A DNA stretch of 64,000 bases. Source: JBDTVS01 sp040007095 (lineage in GTDB: Bacteria; Acidobacteriota; Vicinamibacteria; Vicinamibacterales; CAVVIG01). The stretch spans positions 1 to 64,000 of the forward strand of contig JBDTVS010000099.1 in the NCBI GenBank assembly GCA_040007095.1. Direction: 5' to 3'. Every line of letters starts with the position of its first letter. Positions within the stretch are counted from its first letter, which is position 1. Below, piece after piece: positions 62,856-64,000 of this stretch. The position numbers and the translations under genes are program-made. The notes beneath the pieces were generated by a model, which searched no databases, had not been told where the DNA came from, and saw nothing but the letters and a program-made list of their open reading frames with translations.

Positions 62856-62986
62856 TATCGGCCTGGCGCGAAGGCGAATCATCGGGAAACCCCAGCTTTC
62901 TGGTCGACCGCCGCAAGTTCCCGCGCGAATCCAATTGAGAGCGAAATCACCTCGGGGCGAGGGTGATTTACGTCGGTGGAGGAAGC

Positions 62987-64000
62987 ATGAAGGATCGGAT
63001 TGCCTATAAAGCCGTGGGCTCCAGCCAGCAGACGGCGGACTCCGGGACGACGATACCTGTGCTGACGGGCGTGGAGACTCCGCGCGTCAAGCCGAAGGCC
63101 GCCGTCTCCGCTACTGGTCTGACGTTCCCGCGCTTCTTTACCGAAGAGGGCGTCGATCCGTTCGCCGAGACCGAATGGGAGATGCGCGCCGCGCTCATCG
63201 GCAACGAACGCGGCGAGGTCGTATTCGAGCAGCGCGACGTCGAGATTCCCAAATCGTGGTCGCAGCAGGCGACCAACATTGTCGTCTCGAAGTACTTTCG
63301 CGGCCAGCTCAACACGCCGGAGCGGGAGCACAGCGTTCGACAGTTGATCGGGCGCGTGGTCGACACCATCACGGCGTGGGCGCGCTTCCAGCGATATTTC
63401 GCGACCGACGAGGATCTGCAGGCGTTCAGCGACGACCTGAAGCACATTCTGGTGTATCAGAAGGCGGCGTTCAACAGCCCGGTCTGGTTCAACTGCGGCT
63501 TCGAGAAAGCGCCGCAGTGCTCGGCCTGCTTCATCAACTCGGTGCAGGACACGATGGATTCGATCCTCACGCTGGCGAGGACCGAAGGGATGTTGTTCAA
63601 GTTCGGCTCGGGCACCGGCACCAACCTGTCGCCGATCCGCTCCTCGAAAGAGCTGCTGGCGGGCGGCGGCACGGCGTCGGGCCCGGTCTCGTTCATGAAG
63701 GGGTACGACGCGTTCGCCGGGGTCATCAAGTCGGGCGGCAAGACGCGCCGTGCGGCCAAGATGGTGATCCTCAATGCCGACCACCCGGACATTGTCGATT
63801 TCATCAACTGCAAGGTCGAGGAGGAGCGCAAGGCGTGGGCGCTGATCGACGCCGGCTATGACGGCTCGTTCACCGGTCCCGCGTATTCGTCGGTGTTCTT
63901 CCAGAATTCGAACAACAGCGTGCGTGTCACCGACGAGTTCATGCGCGCGGTGCTGGACGATGGCGACTGGGAGACACACGCCATCCGCGACGGCGCGGTG
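62987..64000 (+). CDS. nrdJ: Adenosylcobalamin-dependent ribonucleotide reductase (class II), 5' part
   Basis: The open frame runs from ATG 62987 (GGAGGAAG ribosome site at 62978-62985) to the window end, 338 codons, with no stop. It reads FTEEGVDPFAETEWEMRAA and FNSPVWFNCGFEKAPQCSAC, with the substrate-site region GMLFKFGSGTGTNLSPIRSS and GGKTRRAAKMVILNADHPDI, all typical of the B12-dependent class, which makes deoxynucleotides with or without oxygen. Active-site and C-terminal cysteines lie beyond the window. NrdR-like boxes upstream support the assignment. Confidence 0.93.
   Translation, partial: MKDRIAYKAVGSSQQTADSGTTIPVLTGVETPRVKPKAAVSATGLTFPRFFTEEGVDPFAETEWEMRAALIGNERGEVVFEQRDVEIPKSWSQQATNIVVSKYFRGQLNTPEREHSVRQLIGRVVDTITAWARFQRYFATDEDLQAFSDDLKHILVYQKAAFNSPVWFNCGFEKAPQCSACFINSVQDTMDSILTLARTEGMLFKFGSGTGTNLSPIRSSKELLAGGGTASGPVSFMKGYDAFAGVIKSGGKTRRAAKMVILNADHPDIVDFINCKVEEERKAWALIDAGYDGSFTGPAYSSVFFQNSNNSVRVTDEFMRAVLDDGDWETHAIRDGAV

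Noticed and set aside
62856..62986. Possible cobalamin riboswitch in the nrdJ leader
   Set aside because: I looked for the conserved B12-box and the flanking helices and saw none; the NrdR-like boxes and promoter explain the region better.

Overview
The window is high-GC DNA from a Gram-negative bacterium with an outer membrane: it carries LpxC, a BamA-type porin, TamB, many lipoproteins and periplasmic factors. Dense two-component and ECF sigma regulation, TrmFO, a B12-type ribonucleotide reductase, an excess of GTG/TTG starts and several families of dispersed hairpin repeats suggest an uncultured Acidobacteriota (Vicinamibacteria-like) chromosome. That assignment is inference; no rRNA or tRNA gene is present to test it.

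Layout. 1-6.4 kb: an NlpC/P60 lipoprotein between two repeat copies, an HNH nuclease, an IPT/NHL propeller protein, an amino-acid permease, a YceI protein, a secreted metallo-beta-lactamase-fold hydrolase and a decayed NHL gene. 6.5-10 kb: a 1201-residue TIR-STAND-propeller protein, the most defence-like gene here. 10-20 kb: a LIC_10091-like secreted protein, uvrA, lpxC, then a minus-strand sigma / STAS / small protein / radical-SAM set, and lysA. 20-24.7 kb: tmk, comF and the ribosome-linked operon rplU-rpmA-obgE-nadD-rsfS. 25-33 kb: a lipoprotein/TPR pair, then dprA-topA-trmFO-xerC. 33-41 kb: an NtrC/NtrB-type pair, an ABC-F ATPase, an HTH-receiver regulator and a GAF/PAS histidine kinase. 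41-49 kb: an ECF sigma/anti-sigma pair with two exported unknowns, a second permease, hslVU and a fibronectin-type lipoprotein. 49-61.6 kb: transaldolase, a three-gene acyl-CoA carboxylase, TamB, an Omp85/BamA protein and a SurA-like protein, many with overlapping stops and starts. 61.8-64 kb: a CPBP protease and the 5' part of nrdJ behind two NrdR-like boxes.

Together the genes are mostly housekeeping: envelope biogenesis (lpxC, TamB, BamA, SurA-like, NlpC), DNA metabolism (uvrA, dprA, topA, xerC, tmk, nrdJ), translation (rplU, rpmA, obgE, rsfS, trmFO) and proteolysis (hslVU), interleaved with regulators.

The most unusual signal is non-coding. A family of roughly 150-200 bp elements (copies at 1-53, 594-795, 10058-10225, 11851-12007, 34705-34871, 61596-61757) has a shared core, an apical stem that covaries between copies, and outer arms that differ in sequence yet stay complementary. 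Several abut stop codons. Other repeat families form hairpins between genes, and one sits in frame inside trmFO. No CRISPR array, transposase, tRNA or rRNA was found.
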